DNA from: JANXQE01 sp035651635
Lineage (GTDB): Bacteria > Verrucomicrobiota > Verrucomicrobiia > Limisphaerales > UBA8199
Assembly: GCA_035651635.1 (NCBI GenBank)
Contig: DASRFK010000218.1
Span: forward strand, 1-14,038
Reading direction: 5' to 3'
Length of the DNA: 14,038 bases
The notes beneath the pieces were generated by a model. The model was given only the letters and a program-made list of their open reading frames with translations, was not told the DNA's origin and did not search any database. A program made the position numbers and the translations under genes. Of this stretch, positions 1 to 8,396 are shown piece after piece; the stretch's first letter is position 1; every line of letters begins with the position of its first letter.

Positions 1-8
1 CTACGTAG

Positions 9-55
9 CGCAGGCGTCCTCGCCTGCGGGTTCCGGCGGCGTCTCGCCGCCGGAA
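9..55. repeat. Two adjacent GC-rich palindromes (REP-like)
   Basis: Two perfect hairpins lie 2 nt apart. The first has an 8-bp stem (9-16 with 21-28) and a 4-nt loop. The second has an 11-bp stem (31-41 with 45-55) and a 3-nt loop. Such palindromes occur as dispersed intergenic repeats in Verrucomicrobia-like genomes (general knowledge, not checked here). The pair could also act as a terminator for a gene left of the window, but there is no T-tract. It precedes the sigma-factor gene by about 95 nt. Confidence 0.6.
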
Positions 56-149
56 TGGCGCGGACCCATTTTAAAACACCCGCTGAAATTATTTCCTGGA
101 ATAAAAGCAGTCGAAGATTGGTCTTGTATATTGGCGGAACCAGTAACAA

Positions 150-692
150 ATGGCTCCAGTGGACGAGCGCGAACGATCGGAATTGTTTGAACAGACGGTG
201 CTGCCGCATTTGGATTCGGCCTACAACCTGGCCCGCTGGCTGGCCGGCAACGACCACGACGCGCAGGATGTGGCGCAGGAGGCGAGTTTGCGCGCTTTCA
301 AATACTTTGGCAGTTTTCGCGGCGACAACGCGCGGGCCTGGCTGCTCTCAATCGTTCGGAACTCGTTTCATACATGGCTGCGCAAAAACCGGCCGCCTGA
401 GAAGACAGTGGAAATGACCGACGATATTTTGGATATCGAAGATTCTTCGGTAAACCTGGAAACGGTTAATCCGCAGTTCGCGGACGCCGGCGCGGTACGC
501 CGCGCGATTGCCGAGTTGCCGTTGGAATTTCGTGAGATCGTCATATTACGCGAGATGGAGGGATTTAGTTACAAAGAGATTGCGGCGATGGCCGAAGTGC
601 CTATCGGCACGGTGATGTCACGCCTGGCGCGCGCGCGGAAGCTGCTGCAAAAAAGCCTCGCCGCCGCATTCAACCCGGGAGATCAGCGATGA
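150..692 (+). CDS. ECF-type RNA polymerase sigma factor (sigma-70 family)
   Basis: A 180-residue protein with the two-domain layout of extracytoplasmic-function sigma factors. Sigma region 2 covers about residues 12-80 (YNLARWLAGNDHDAQDVAQE, then the aromatic, basic stretch WLLSIVRN for -10 recognition). Region 4 covers about 113-168, with the helix-turn-helix YKEIAAMAEVPIGTVMSRLARAR that binds the -35 element. It should direct core RNA polymerase to a stress or envelope regulon. The start ATG at 150 leaves a normal N-terminus; no clear Shine-Dalgarno precedes it. Its stop overlaps the start of the downstream anti-sigma gene by 4 nt (ATGA), which implies translational coupling and identifies the partner. 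Regulon and signal cannot be told from sequence. Confidence 0.93.
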   Translation: MAPVDERERSELFEQTVLPHLDSAYNLARWLAGNDHDAQDVAQEASLRAFKYFGSFRGDNARAWLLSIVRNSFHTWLRKNRPPEKTVEMTDDILDIEDSSVNLETVNPQFADAGAVRRAIAELPLEFREIVILREMEGFSYKEIAAMAEVPIGTVMSRLARARKLLQKSLAAAFNPGDQR

Positions 693-1459
693 ACTGTCAG
701 CAAGCCAAACCGCTCGTTGGCCCCTACGCGGATGGAGAGCTGGACGCCGCCGCCATTCTCGAACTGGAGAAGCATATCCACGATTGCTCCGCGTGCGCGC
801 TGGAATGGCGCAACCTGCAGAGTTTGAAAAAGGCGCTGAAGCAGGACGCGCTCTACTTCAGCGCTCCGACGGAATTGCGGCGGCGGATAAAGGCTGAATT
901 GCCTTCGGCCAGGACGGCGGTCACTCGGCGATCGATTTGGAATTGGAACTGGCTGACAACCGCGACGTCTGGGGCATTTGCAGTTTGCCTGGCGCTGCTA
1001 TTGCTAACGGCCCAGACTCGACCTTCACCACAACAGCAACTGGCGCAGGAGGTTGTTTCCTGCCACGTGCGGTCACTGATGGCGAGCCATGTCACGGACG
1101 TGGCGTCAACTGACCAGCACACGGTCAAACCGTGGTTCAATGGCAAACTGGACTTCTCTCCGCCAGTCAAGGATTTGGCGCCAGAAGGTTTTCCCCTCAC
1201 GGGAGGCAGGCTTGATTATTTGGACGGGCGCAGCGTGGCTGCCTTGGTTTTTCAACGGCACAAACACACGATCAATCTCCTGGTTTGGCCCGCAACGGAA
1301 GCCGATTCCAAACCCGCGCCCGTTAAGGCGGCTCAAGGCTACAATTTAATCCATTGGTCGAAAGCAGGAATGGCTTTTTGGGCAGTTTCGGATTTGAACC
1401 AAAAAGAGCTGATGGAATTCGTTCAGGACTTTGCCTCAGACCAAGCTGTCAGCCCTTAA
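689..1459 (+). CDS. Membrane-anchored zinc-finger anti-sigma factor
   Basis: A 256-residue protein. The N-terminus has the zinc-binding anti-sigma (ZAS, zf-HC2) motif: C3 plus H29-x3-C33-x2-C36. A linker leads to one predicted membrane helix at about residues 88-107, then a roughly 145-residue domain predicted to lie outside the membrane. In this family the cytoplasmic ZAS domain holds the cognate ECF sigma factor inactive until a signal releases it. The 4-nt overlap with the sigma gene supports the pairing. The outer domain is not recognised; I see no proteolysis or ligand motif that would reveal the stimulus. The C-terminus ends 6 nt before the stop of a convergent gene remnant, leaving no room for a separate terminator. 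Confidence 0.88.
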   Translation: MNCQQAKPLVGPYADGELDAAAILELEKHIHDCSACALEWRNLQSLKKALKQDALYFSAPTELRRRIKAELPSARTAVTRRSIWNWNWLTTATSGAFAVCLALLLLTAQTRPSPQQQLAQEVVSCHVRSLMASHVTDVASTDQHTVKPWFNGKLDFSPPVKDLAPEGFPLTGGRLDYLDGRSVAALVFQRHKHTINLLVWPATEADSKPAPVKAAQGYNLIHWSKAGMAFWAVSDLNQKELMEFVQDFASDQAVSP

Positions 1460-1465
1460 CGTCCG

Positions 1466-1696
1466 TCAGGATAGAATCTGAGACGCGATGTTGTCGACTA
1501 TCACAGGCGTCTCGAAATAGGTGATCGACGGCTCGACGTGGAATCTCTCTTTGATCATGGGGCGGATGGTCGCCTCGGAAAAATCGCGCGCCCTCTGCCC
1601 TGAAGTCCAAAGATACACACCGCCGCCTGTCGCACCGTCCGCCGAGACGATAAAATATTTTCGGAGCAGCCCGGGCATTTTCACGAGCGTTCGCAC
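1466..1696 (-). pseudogene. YdhR-like monooxygenase, 5'-truncated remnant
   Basis: The minus-strand frame encodes up to 76 residues with the C-terminal half of the YdhR-type small dimeric monooxygenase family (ferredoxin-like alpha/beta barrel): MPGLLRKYFIVS, GGVYLWTSGQRA, ITYFETPVIVDN. Family members are about 100 residues and begin with a first beta strand and helix that are absent here. An in-frame TGA lies a few codons before the GTG at 1696, and the DNA beyond it reads as non-coding, so the N-terminal third is missing. It may be a decayed gene, or the start may have been lost through a repeat insertion. A short functional product from GTG 1696 or ATG 1678 cannot be excluded. It is convergent with the anti-sigma gene. 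Confidence 0.6.
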
Positions 1697-1875
1697 GCGA
1701 AACCGGAGTCACGCCGGGCGCCTGGCGCAAGCGCGGCGAGGGATGAACGCCACCGCCTCTTTCGCGCTACCCTCTCCATTCCGACCATGTGCAATTTGCA
1801 ATCGCAGAATTTGCAATTTTCAATTCGACTTCTTTTCACTCCAGCTATCGTTGCGGTGCGCCCTCTGGCCCGTCC

Positions 1876-2751
1876 CTACGGATCTCTGGCGGGCATCGGC
1901 CAACCGACCGCGCAGCGCTGGGTCAGATGGTGACAAACGCGCCGGATGAGTTCCTCGTTCAGGTGCACCAGCTTCAGTTCGGAAAGCTTGCCAATCTCTT
2001 TGGGGTTTAAGACCAGCGCACTCGGGTTGGGGGCGACGCACGCGACGGTCCAGCCAGGCAAAGTCAGAATGGGTGTCACTTCGATTTCTTGACCGAGAAC
2101 CTCGAGGAGCCACTGCGCCAGGAACCGCGCGCGGGAAACGGTCTGCTCAAGGCCGTAGCTCTCGGAAGGCCAGTTCACGCGAAAGCCGTCGAACTGAACT
2201 TCGGGATGCGTCGCGCGCCGCTGGCGGTCCAGGCGGGTCTTGGTTTCAATCGCAAACACGCCCGGCGGGCCAACCAACACGTGGTCGATATGGAACGCAT
2301 CGAAAGGAACGTCGTGATAGACCTCGAAGCCTTCGGCCGGCAATCGGTTCAGTTCTTCGGCCACGCGGCGGCAACCGTCAAACCCAAGCTCGGCCTCGGC
2401 TCGCTGCTGATGCAACTGGTGAAGCTTTATGGCGCAGAGGCCCGTCCATAGGATCGATCCCGAAAAAAGGCCGATTGCGAGGGCCACTCCGGGCACGCGC
2501 GTGAGCACTGCGACCAGGGCGAGTATTGCCGGGCACATCGCCAGGTAAGTCAACCAGGCATAAATCTGTTGGTCTAATTCTTCGAGACGAGCCCGGATGG
2601 ATTCCCCCGCAGGCCGACGCCGGGCCTGCCCGGCTGTCGAGGACCCTGCGTGCCTCGTTGTGTGGCGCGAACGAGAAACCAGATAAAACACCATCGCGCT
2701 GGGCGCTGGGCAGAAGGCCACCAGGAGGGCGAGCTTCAGCAGTGGGTCCAT
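1876..2751 (-). CDS. Membrane-anchored NERD (nuclease-related) domain protein
   Basis: A 291-residue protein. Residues about 5-25 form a signal-anchor-like hydrophobic helix, and about 68-85 and 88-110 form a hydrophobic pair. The NERD domain covers about 117-235. It shows the hallmark FHIDHVLVGPPGVFAIETKT with D156 and the E169-x-K171 pair, the residues that resemble an endonuclease active site. NERD proteins are suspected to process DNA or RNA, but substrates are mostly unknown. The start ATG at 2751 is chosen because the first membrane helix follows at once; no clear Shine-Dalgarno is seen. The stop (1876) lies in a short intergenic stretch containing AATTTGCAA twice (near 1793 and 1809). 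It is the last gene of a leftward run and has no obvious functional link to its neighbours. Confidence 0.82.
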   Translation of the reverse strand: MDPLLKLALLVAFCPAPSAMVFYLVSRSRHTTRHAGSSTAGQARRRPAGESIRARLEELDQQIYAWLTYLAMCPAILALVAVLTRVPGVALAIGLFSGSILWTGLCAIKLHQLHQQRAEAELGFDGCRRVAEELNRLPAEGFEVYHDVPFDAFHIDHVLVGPPGVFAIETKTRLDRQRRATHPEVQFDGFRVNWPSESYGLEQTVSRARFLAQWLLEVLGQEIEVTPILTLPGWTVACVAPNPSALVLNPKEIGKLSELKLVHLNEELIRRVCHHLTQRCAVGWPMPARDP

Positions 2752-2855
2752 TACGCCGCTGTTTTAGGCGTGGCTGGACCCCGCAGCAAGCCATTTCCAC
2801 TCGATCAAAGTGGCCTGAGCCCCTGACTCGCCAGGCCCGAGCGAACGTAGGCAGG

Positions 2856-3860
2856 CTAGGCGCCGTGGGTCATGGCTTTGGCCAAAGCGGCCTCCTGGTC
2901 GCTCTTTTTGGGCGTATCGTGGTGCATGGCTTCGCCGTTGCGGCTCGCCACCGCCAATAGCGTGAGCGCTTTATCAGTCCGCTTTTCTTCGTTCAGATTA
3001 GCCGACAGCAGGTCGAGCGCCTGGATTTGCCCCAACTCTTTGGCCCAGCCGCACAGAGCCTCATAGGTGACGATCTCATAATGTTCAGCGACCTGGCCCG
3101 CGGCGATAAGTGCCGCGTCCAACGCCGAATTGTCCAGAAACTCCAAAACGGTCACCTGAGCGTCGTCGATGATCCCCTCGATTCCTTTGCAGGGGCGGCG
3201 GTCCGGTTGGACGTCGATTCTTTTGAACACCTTTTCGAGGCGTTTAAAATGCTTGTCGGTCTGCTTCAAATGATGATGAACAGCAAACTTCAATACTTTC
3301 GAAACGGCGTAAAACTCGATCTCCGCCAGCGCCTGCGCCAGCAAGTGTTCACCGTCATACATTTCACGCAATTGAAATTGGAATAACCTGCTTAGCTCGT
3401 TGGTGTCCGGCACAGTCGATTCGGCCAGGGCAGCCAGTGTTTGAGCGGCTTCCTTTTCTTCGGAAAGATTTTGTTTCAGAGTCCGCAGGACCTCCTTTCT
3501 GTCCAGCTTCTCGGCCCACGTACAAAGACTCCCGTACGAGCTGATCTCATAATGTTCAATTTTCCGAGCCGACAGGATTAGCGGTGCACTGCCGGGCATT
3601 TGCTGCAGCATCCGGCGGCCTTCATTGATGATGCCCGCCATCCCGTGGCAGGTCTTTCGCTCCGGAGATTGCCCAAAATCGTCAAAGACGCTGCTGACGC
3701 GACGGACCTGCTCCCGGCTTTCTTCGAGATGTTCGGTGAGCGCATTCTTCACAGAAGGCTCAGCGGCCTCTTGCATTTCCGAGAGCGCTTCGACCACCTG
3801 GTGTTCAGCGTCATACATGTGCTTTAATTTGCTCAAGAAAAGTTTTTCCAGATCGTTCAT
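2856..3860 (-). CDS. Tandem-domain DUF892 (YciE/YciF) ferritin-like protein
   Basis: A 334-residue protein built from two copies of the DUF892 four-helix ferritin-like domain, at residues about 3-148 and 153-305. Each copy repeats the family landmarks: the opening helix (LKHMYDAEHQ / LREMYDGEHL), the C-x-G/I-x-G-I segment before the third helix, the metal-ligand-like EHYEISSY / EHYEIVTY, and a final (E)EEK helix. Single-domain relatives such as E. coli YciE and YciF are about 165 residues and are stress-associated, so this is a fused duplication. The copies have diverged strongly. A basic, polar 30-residue tail follows. AGGA about 12 nt before ATG 3860 is a plausible Shine-Dalgarno. A stress or oxidative role is inferred from the family only. 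Confidence 0.87.
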   Translation of the reverse strand: MNDLEKLFLSKLKHMYDAEHQVVEALSEMQEAAEPSVKNALTEHLEESREQVRRVSSVFDDFGQSPERKTCHGMAGIINEGRRMLQQMPGSAPLILSARKIEHYEISSYGSLCTWAEKLDRKEVLRTLKQNLSEEKEAAQTLAALAESTVPDTNELSRLFQFQLREMYDGEHLLAQALAEIEFYAVSKVLKFAVHHHLKQTDKHFKRLEKVFKRIDVQPDRRPCKGIEGIIDDAQVTVLEFLDNSALDAALIAAGQVAEHYEIVTYEALCGWAKELGQIQALDLLSANLNEEKRTDKALTLLAVASRNGEAMHHDTPKKSDQEAALAKAMTHGA

Positions 3861-3963
3861 GGCTTTAATCCTGTTGGCTCAGCGAACCGAGGAAGATCCG
3901 CTGCGGGTTTCGACACAAATCCTCGTTTAAAGCTAAGGCTCTGCCTCGGTAAAGGGTAATCGG

Positions 3964-4065
3964 CTAAATCCCGAATCCTCCTGGGGTCTCCAACCCTACC
4001 TTGGCCAGGCCGGCTTCGAGTGGATTCGCCGTCTTCACTTGATACGGCACCACAAAACCGGTCAC
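3964..4065 (-). CDS. Possible small ORF (33 aa) overlapping the glnE stop codon
   Basis: Immediately downstream of glnE, a GTG (4065-4063) overlaps the glnE TGA in a GTGA arrangement and opens a 33-residue frame ending at TAG 3964. It reads VTGFVVPYQVKTANPLEAG and continues to a glycine-rich end (PGGFGI). The overlap is the usual geometry for translational coupling, and the composition looks protein-like, but a 34-codon open frame is common by chance. It could also be the leftover end of a decayed gene. No family is recognised. Confidence 0.25.
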   Translation of the reverse strand: MTGFVVPYQVKTANPLEAGLAKVGLETPGGFGI

Positions 4066-7000
4066 CGCCCCTTCAGAGGAAAAACCTGGTCGTACACCTC
4101 GCGGACCGCTTGGCGATAACGCCGCATCGCTTCGCCAAAATTCTCGGGTGAGTCAAATCCGCAGCGCACCGATACCCGATAATACGGCGCCGGGTCGGCG
4201 GGCAGTACCGTTTCGCCTTCGTAGCTCCACCGGCGTAAGATGCCTTCAACGCGCCGAATCTGGCGATAATTCTCGATCAGTTTCTCGGCGCCCGGCAACG
4301 CGCCCTCCTGTCGACCGCGTTCCAATGCCTTCAAAGTATTGGCTTCCTGCCAGCCATGCTCCAGGCAAAGAGCCTGGGCAATAAATTCGGCATCCATCAG
4401 GCCCCCTGACCCGGTCTTGATGGCCAACTCGTCCTGGCCAGACGGCGTTCGCTCCTTTTCAATGCGCATGCGCATTTGATGGATCCGAGATTTCCAATCA
4501 TTCGTGTAGGCGGCCAATGGCTGCGCCGGATGCGCAAAGTCCGTCAGACTGGCCGCCATTTTCTGGAACTGCTCGCCCAGCTTGATATCCCCCGCAACCG
4601 GACGAGTTCGAGTGAGTGTCTGGATTTCCCAGAGCATCGCGCGTCGGCGATAGTATTCTTCATACGCATCGAGCGTATTGACCAGCAACCCCTTTTCCCC
4701 GTCCGGCCGCAGCCGGGCATCGGTGTGAAACACCAGCCCCTGTTCAGTGCGGGTCGAGAGCAAATCGAGCGTTTCGAGGGCTAAAACCTTCAACTTTGCA
4801 AGATTCTTTGCTTTTCGATCCGCCACGAACAGGATGTCCAGGTCCGAGCCATAATCAATCTCGCTGCCGCCCAGTTTGCCCAATCCGATGATGGCGAAGG
4901 GAGCGGTTTTGAGCTTGTGCTTGTACAAGACCGACTCCAGTGCGTACCGCAGGCAAGCGTCAGCCAACGCCGACAACTCGGTCAGGTACTGTTCGTAGTC
5001 CGCTACGCCCAGGATATCGCGCAGGCCGATGCGCATGACCTCAGTCTGGTGATACTGGCGCAACCACAGCTTTTGATCTTTGTCTTCGAGTCCATGTCGA
5101 AGATCGCGCAGGGTTTCCTCCGCTGATTTCCTCTGGCGCAACCGACCACTGGTGACCAGTTCGTCGACCAAATCAGGCGTCCGGATCGCCAGCTCAGCCA
5201 GAAACTCTGACCGATCAAACAGCAGCAAAAGCAGCTCGAAAATCGCCGGGTTGCTGTTCCACAACTCAAACAGTGTCGCCCGCGCCCCGTACGCGCTGAT
5301 GAAATTGTCGAGCCGCGTGATAACGCGATCGGGGTCGGACAGCGGCACGCGCGGGCTTGGAGCTGCGCTTTTATGCGCAAATCCGAAACCCGACGGCCGA
5401 AGCCCGAAATCCGAAGCGGGTTCGCTGTCATTCGAAGGTCTTTGTTCGATTCGGGTTTCGGCTTTCGGGTTTCTTTCGGCCTTCGGCCTTCGGCTTTCGG
5501 GTTTCCCGAAAGGGGAGCACAGTTCAAAAAGTCTGGGCAAAAGCCGAAACGCCAGCTCCGTGGTTCGCGAGGAGACATGCACATAGCCCGGGCCTTCGAC
5601 GAGTTCCCGCAACATACGAAGGGCCTTCTCGGGGTCCTTAAAATCATGTTCGCCCAGCACGCGTTTCCATTCGGCCTCAAAGCCTTCGAATTGCGCCGGA
5701 AACAAGGAACCGCTCTGCGCCTGGGGCACCTCGCGTTTTAGAACGCTCTCGAAGATATCGCGCACGCGATCGGTATGGAGCCGTCGTGCCGCCTCAAATG
5801 GTTTGACGGACTGGAATCCCATCAAGCGCGCCAGACGCTGCTGCGCAGCCAGGTCGGCCGGAATCGTGTGGGTTTGCTGGTTGTTCTCCATCTGGAGCCG
5901 GTGCTCGACATCGCGAAGGAAGCAATAGGCCTCGCTCAATTCGCGCGTCGCTTCGGCCGAAAGCAATTCGTATTGGGCCAGCTTTGCCAGAGTGGTCAGG
6001 GTTTGGGAGCCTTGCAGAAATGGCTGCCGACCGGCATGCAACAACTGCATTGCCTGGACGATGAATTCAATCTCCCGAATGCCGCCTCGGCCAAGTTTGA
6101 CGTTCCGGTCCAATTCATCCACCCGGACCACTTCGTTCTCAATGCGGTCTTTCATCGCGCCCACCTCGACCAGGACACTTTCATTGACCGACCGTGGATA
6201 ACGAAACGGGTGCACGGTTTCGAGAAACTCCGCCGCTAGCGATTCGTCGCCAGCTACTCCGCGGGCTTTGATCAGCATCATGCGCTCCCAGGTTTGCCCC
6301 CACTGCGCGTAATAATTTTCGTACCCGGCCACCGACCGCGTCAGCGGCCCGGAATCGCCTTCCGGTCTTAAACGCAAGTCGATTCGGTACAGGGCCCCAT
6401 GCGGGCCTAACCGGCTGACCTCGGCGATGAAGGCTTCCGCTAATCGATTAAAATATTGGTGGCTGGCCAGCGTCGGCCGTTGCTCCAGCCTCGGCCTGGC
6501 GGGTCTCCGGCGGCGTCCGCTTCCCTTGGCTTTGGTGTTGCCCTGGTCTGACCCGGGAGCCTCGGCAGCGCTCAGTTCCGCGGGGGGCGCCTGTTTGTAA
6601 GCCTCGCCTTCCTCACCGTAGACGAACAGCACATCCACGTCCGAGCTGTAATTGAGTTCCTGCCCGCCGAGTTTGCCCATGCCCAGCACACAAGCACGCG
6701 TCGGATGCCATTGCCCGTGTAAATCCCGGTGGTAGGCCTTGCCGTAGCGTTGCTCAAGTTGGAGGGAACACGCGGTCCAGACAGCTTCCAGGCACACGTC
6801 GGCAACATCGGAGATCTCGGGAATGATTTGCGGCAGCGTGCTTAAGTGCGCGAGGTCGCGTGCGCCGATTCGCAACATCTCACGGGTCTTAAATTCACGA
6901 AGTCGAGCGAGCGCACCGGAGAAATCACCTGCTGCCAGCATGGGGTTGAACCAGGCGTCCCGCTCCTGCCGCAAACCTTGCTTGCGGCGGCCATAAGCCA

Positions 7001-7241
7001 GCGCTTCGGGCCGGACAACTTCCAGCCATTCGGGCTGCGCCACTAGTAAGCTGCCCAGCATTTCGGAACCGCTCAAGACGGCAGTTAGAATGCGCGCTTG
7101 TTCGGCTGAAAAGCGGGCCAGATCAATGTCCGGCCTTTCACTCAGCAAGCCCAAAAAATGTTTCGCCCGTTGCGGATCGGCGCTTTGCCGCACCGCTTTG
7201 GCCCAAACAGACTTATGAACAGCCGGCTTTTTCCTCTCCAT
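4062..7241 (-). CDS. glnE: Bifunctional glutamine synthetase adenylyltransferase / adenylyl-removing enzyme
   Basis: A 1059-residue protein with the duplicated GlnE architecture. The N-terminal nucleotidyltransferase (adenylyl-removase half) has GMGKLGGQELNYSSDVDVLF at 187-206. The C-terminal one (adenylyltransferase half) has GLGKLGGSEIDYGSDLDILF at 786-805. Each is followed by a helical GlnD/PII-uridylyltransferase-type regulatory domain. GlnE attaches and removes AMP on glutamine synthetase in response to PII and glutamine, tuning nitrogen assimilation in the cytoplasm. E. coli GlnE is about 946 residues. Much of the excess lies in two disordered insertions: about 216-258 (basic, GRRRRPARPR), and about 578-632, the latter made from an intergenic-type DNA repeat. 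Both active-site motifs are intact, so I call it functional. It starts 6 nt after the stop of the upstream glycosyltransferase gene, suggesting one transcript. Confidence 0.95.
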   Translation of the reverse strand: MERKKPAVHKSVWAKAVRQSADPQRAKHFLGLLSERPDIDLARFSAEQARILTAVLSGSEMLGSLLVAQPEWLEVVRPEALAYGRRKQGLRQERDAWFNPMLAAGDFSGALARLREFKTREMLRIGARDLAHLSTLPQIIPEISDVADVCLEAVWTACSLQLEQRYGKAYHRDLHGQWHPTRACVLGMGKLGGQELNYSSDVDVLFVYGEEGEAYKQAPPAELSAAEAPGSDQGNTKAKGSGRRRRPARPRLEQRPTLASHQYFNRLAEAFIAEVSRLGPHGALYRIDLRLRPEGDSGPLTRSVAGYENYYAQWGQTWERMMLIKARGVAGDESLAAEFLETVHPFRYPRSVNESVLVEVGAMKDRIENEVVRVDELDRNVKLGRGGIREIEFIVQAMQLLHAGRQPFLQGSQTLTTLAKLAQYELLSAEATRELSEAYCFLRDVEHRLQMENNQQTHTIPADLAAQQRLARLMGFQSVKPFEAARRLHTDRVRDIFESVLKREVPQAQSGSLFPAQFEGFEAEWKRVLGEHDFKDPEKALRMLRELVEGPGYVHVSSRTTELAFRLLPRLFELCSPFGKPESRRPKAERNPKAETRIEQRPSNDSEPASDFGLRPSGFGFAHKSAAPSPRVPLSDPDRVITRLDNFISAYGARATLFELWNSNPAIFELLLLLFDRSEFLAELAIRTPDLVDELVTSGRLRQRKSAEETLRDLRHGLEDKDQKLWLRQYHQTEVMRIGLRDILGVADYEQYLTELSALADACLRYALESVLYKHKLKTAPFAIIGLGKLGGSEIDYGSDLDILFVADRKAKNLAKLKVLALETLDLLSTRTEQGLVFHTDARLRPDGEKGLLVNTLDAYEEYYRRRAMLWEIQTLTRTRPVAGDIKLGEQFQKMAASLTDFAHPAQPLAAYTNDWKSRIHQMRMRIEKERTPSGQDELAIKTGSGGLMDAEFIAQALCLEHGWQEANTLKALERGRQEGALPGAEKLIENYRQIRRVEGILRRWSYEGETVLPADPAPYYRVSVRCGFDSPENFGEAMRRYRQAVREVYDQVFPLKGR
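5369..5515. repeat. Intergenic-type CCGAAA/TTTCGG repeat inserted in frame within glnE
   Basis: The stretch is a mosaic of short units such as CGAAACCCGA and CCGAAATCCGAA on its left half, and the complementary TTCGGGTTTCGGCTTTCGGG on its right half, so it can fold on itself. It encodes residues about 578-623 of GlnE (RRPKAERNPKAE through LRPSGFGF) between conserved helices. Its composition differs sharply from the flanking coding DNA. Similar arrays normally sit between genes; here the length keeps the frame open. Confidence 0.6.
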
Positions 7242-7247
7242 CTTTGC

Positions 7248-8246
7248 TCAGCGTTGTTGCGCAGGTCCAGCCGACACGATTTCCAATTCGACCGGCACCG
7301 GGTCTCGGGTCGCGGACGTGTTAAGCGAAGTGAACAATCCATGCCAGAAACCCAGCCCGTATAACACATGTGTGACCGCAATCAATGGCAGGGCGGCGAC
7401 GCTTCGCACAGGGCCGGCGCTAGCGGCCAAAACCGCCACTTGAACGAACAATGCCAGGCCATAAAACGCCAGCGGAAGCAAAAGAAACAATCTCAGATTG
7501 GGCCACGTAGGGACCAAGATGGCAAGCAGACAAAGATAGACCACAAACGCGGGGGGCACGAAATTGAGGACCGACCCAGGCGTCGGGTGTAACCTGAACT
7601 GCTCCGCCCGGCCGCGGCCGTAGGTCATTAACATTTTGGCGAAAGCCTTCAGATTCGAGCGCGGCCGGCGGGATACGGCAAATTGGGGATCATAGACCAG
7701 CTTGCCCCCGCGCTTTTGCAACTCATCCATTAGCGCATTCTCTTCATTCGGATAAAGCGCTTCGTTGAACCCGCCGAGTTCGAGCATGGCCTCGCGTCGC
7801 GCCAACAGGTTGCAGAGAATCAGCTCTTTTTCGCTCGTCTCACGCACCTTGCCGACCGGCACATAACGGGCGCGGCTCGGGCCGAACGCCAGCCAACTGC
7901 CCAGAACCAAAGCGAAAACCTTTTCCAATCCGGGCGCTTCGGGCGGACACAGATTGGGCCCGCCAACCATTTTCACTTCGGGGCGTTGAAAATGATGAAC
8001 AGCTGTCCTTAGATTGTGAGCGACAGGAACCGAGTCATCATCCAGAAAATAGATCAGCTCGCCTGTGGCGGCCTTCATTCCGGCGTTGCGCTGCGCCGAC
8101 GGCTGTTTGCCTCGCGCGACAATAATCTGCAACTTTTCAGGCGGATAATCGAGCGCGCAGCTGGCCGGCACGGCCTTGACCAAAGCCTGGCCGGGCCGCG
8201 CCGCAATCAGCACGGTGACGCTCGGAACATGTTCGCTCACGCGCAA
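7248..8246 (-). CDS. Family 2 glycosyltransferase with C-terminal membrane helices
   Basis: A 332-residue protein. Residues about 8-200 form a GT-A fold glycosyltransferase domain: SVTVLIAARP at the N-terminus, the nucleotide-sugar/metal motif FLDDDSVP at 68-74, and NEENALMDEL at about 167-176 near the expected catalytic acid region. Three hydrophobic segments follow at about 226-246, 252-275 and 280-306, so the catalytic domain should sit on the cytoplasmic face of the inner membrane. It probably transfers a sugar to a lipid carrier or polysaccharide; donor and acceptor are unknown. The longest frame begins at a TTG (8246); a GTG two codons later (8240) is an equally good start. It precedes glnE by 6 nt in the same orientation, although no metabolic link between the two is known. 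Confidence 0.8.
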   Translation of the reverse strand: MRVSEHVPSVTVLIAARPGQALVKAVPASCALDYPPEKLQIIVARGKQPSAQRNAGMKAATGELIYFLDDDSVPVAHNLRTAVHHFQRPEVKMVGGPNLCPPEAPGLEKVFALVLGSWLAFGPSRARYVPVGKVRETSEKELILCNLLARREAMLELGGFNEALYPNEENALMDELQKRGGKLVYDPQFAVSRRPRSNLKAFAKMLMTYGRGRAEQFRLHPTPGSVLNFVPPAFVVYLCLLAILVPTWPNLRLFLLLPLAFYGLALFVQVAVLAASAGPVRSVAALPLIAVTHVLYGLGFWHGLFTSLNTSATRDPVPVELEIVSAGPAQQR

Positions 8247-8310
8247 AAAACTACGGGCCTGCTCCGAAAGGTCAAAAGCTTTCGTTGCTTGGCGTTCGTT
8301 CAGGCGTTAA

Positions 8311-8336
8311 TTCGCGTCCATTCGCGTCCATTCGCG
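8311..8336. repeat. Short 10-bp tandem repeat, TTCGCGTCCA unit
   Basis: TTCGCGTCCA occurs twice head to tail (8311-8330), and a third unit begins TTCGCG at 8331. It lies between the glycosyltransferase start and the tRNA promoter. The rest of 8247-8396 contains no gene I can support. A near-identical degenerate unit is common between genes in Verrucomicrobia-like DNA (general impression, not checked). Confidence 0.5.
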
Positions 8337-8396
8337 GTTGGCTCTTCCACTGAGGGTTTGCCGCCGCGCTGGCCTTTTGTGATTCGTGGTTTGGTT

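Noticed and set aside
104..132. TATATT upstream of the sigma factor gene as a promoter
   Set aside because: There is no acceptable -35 at 16-18 nt, and an ECF-type promoter could not be identified with confidence.
2073..2504. Plus-strand open frames opposite the NERD gene
   Set aside because: Arg/Gly-rich translations typical of antisense frames in GC-rich coding DNA; the minus strand has a clear NERD domain.
5080..5741. Several open frames on both strands around the glnE insertion
   Set aside because: They arise from the repetitive CCGAAA/TTTCGG tract and the long glnE frame; none has family features.
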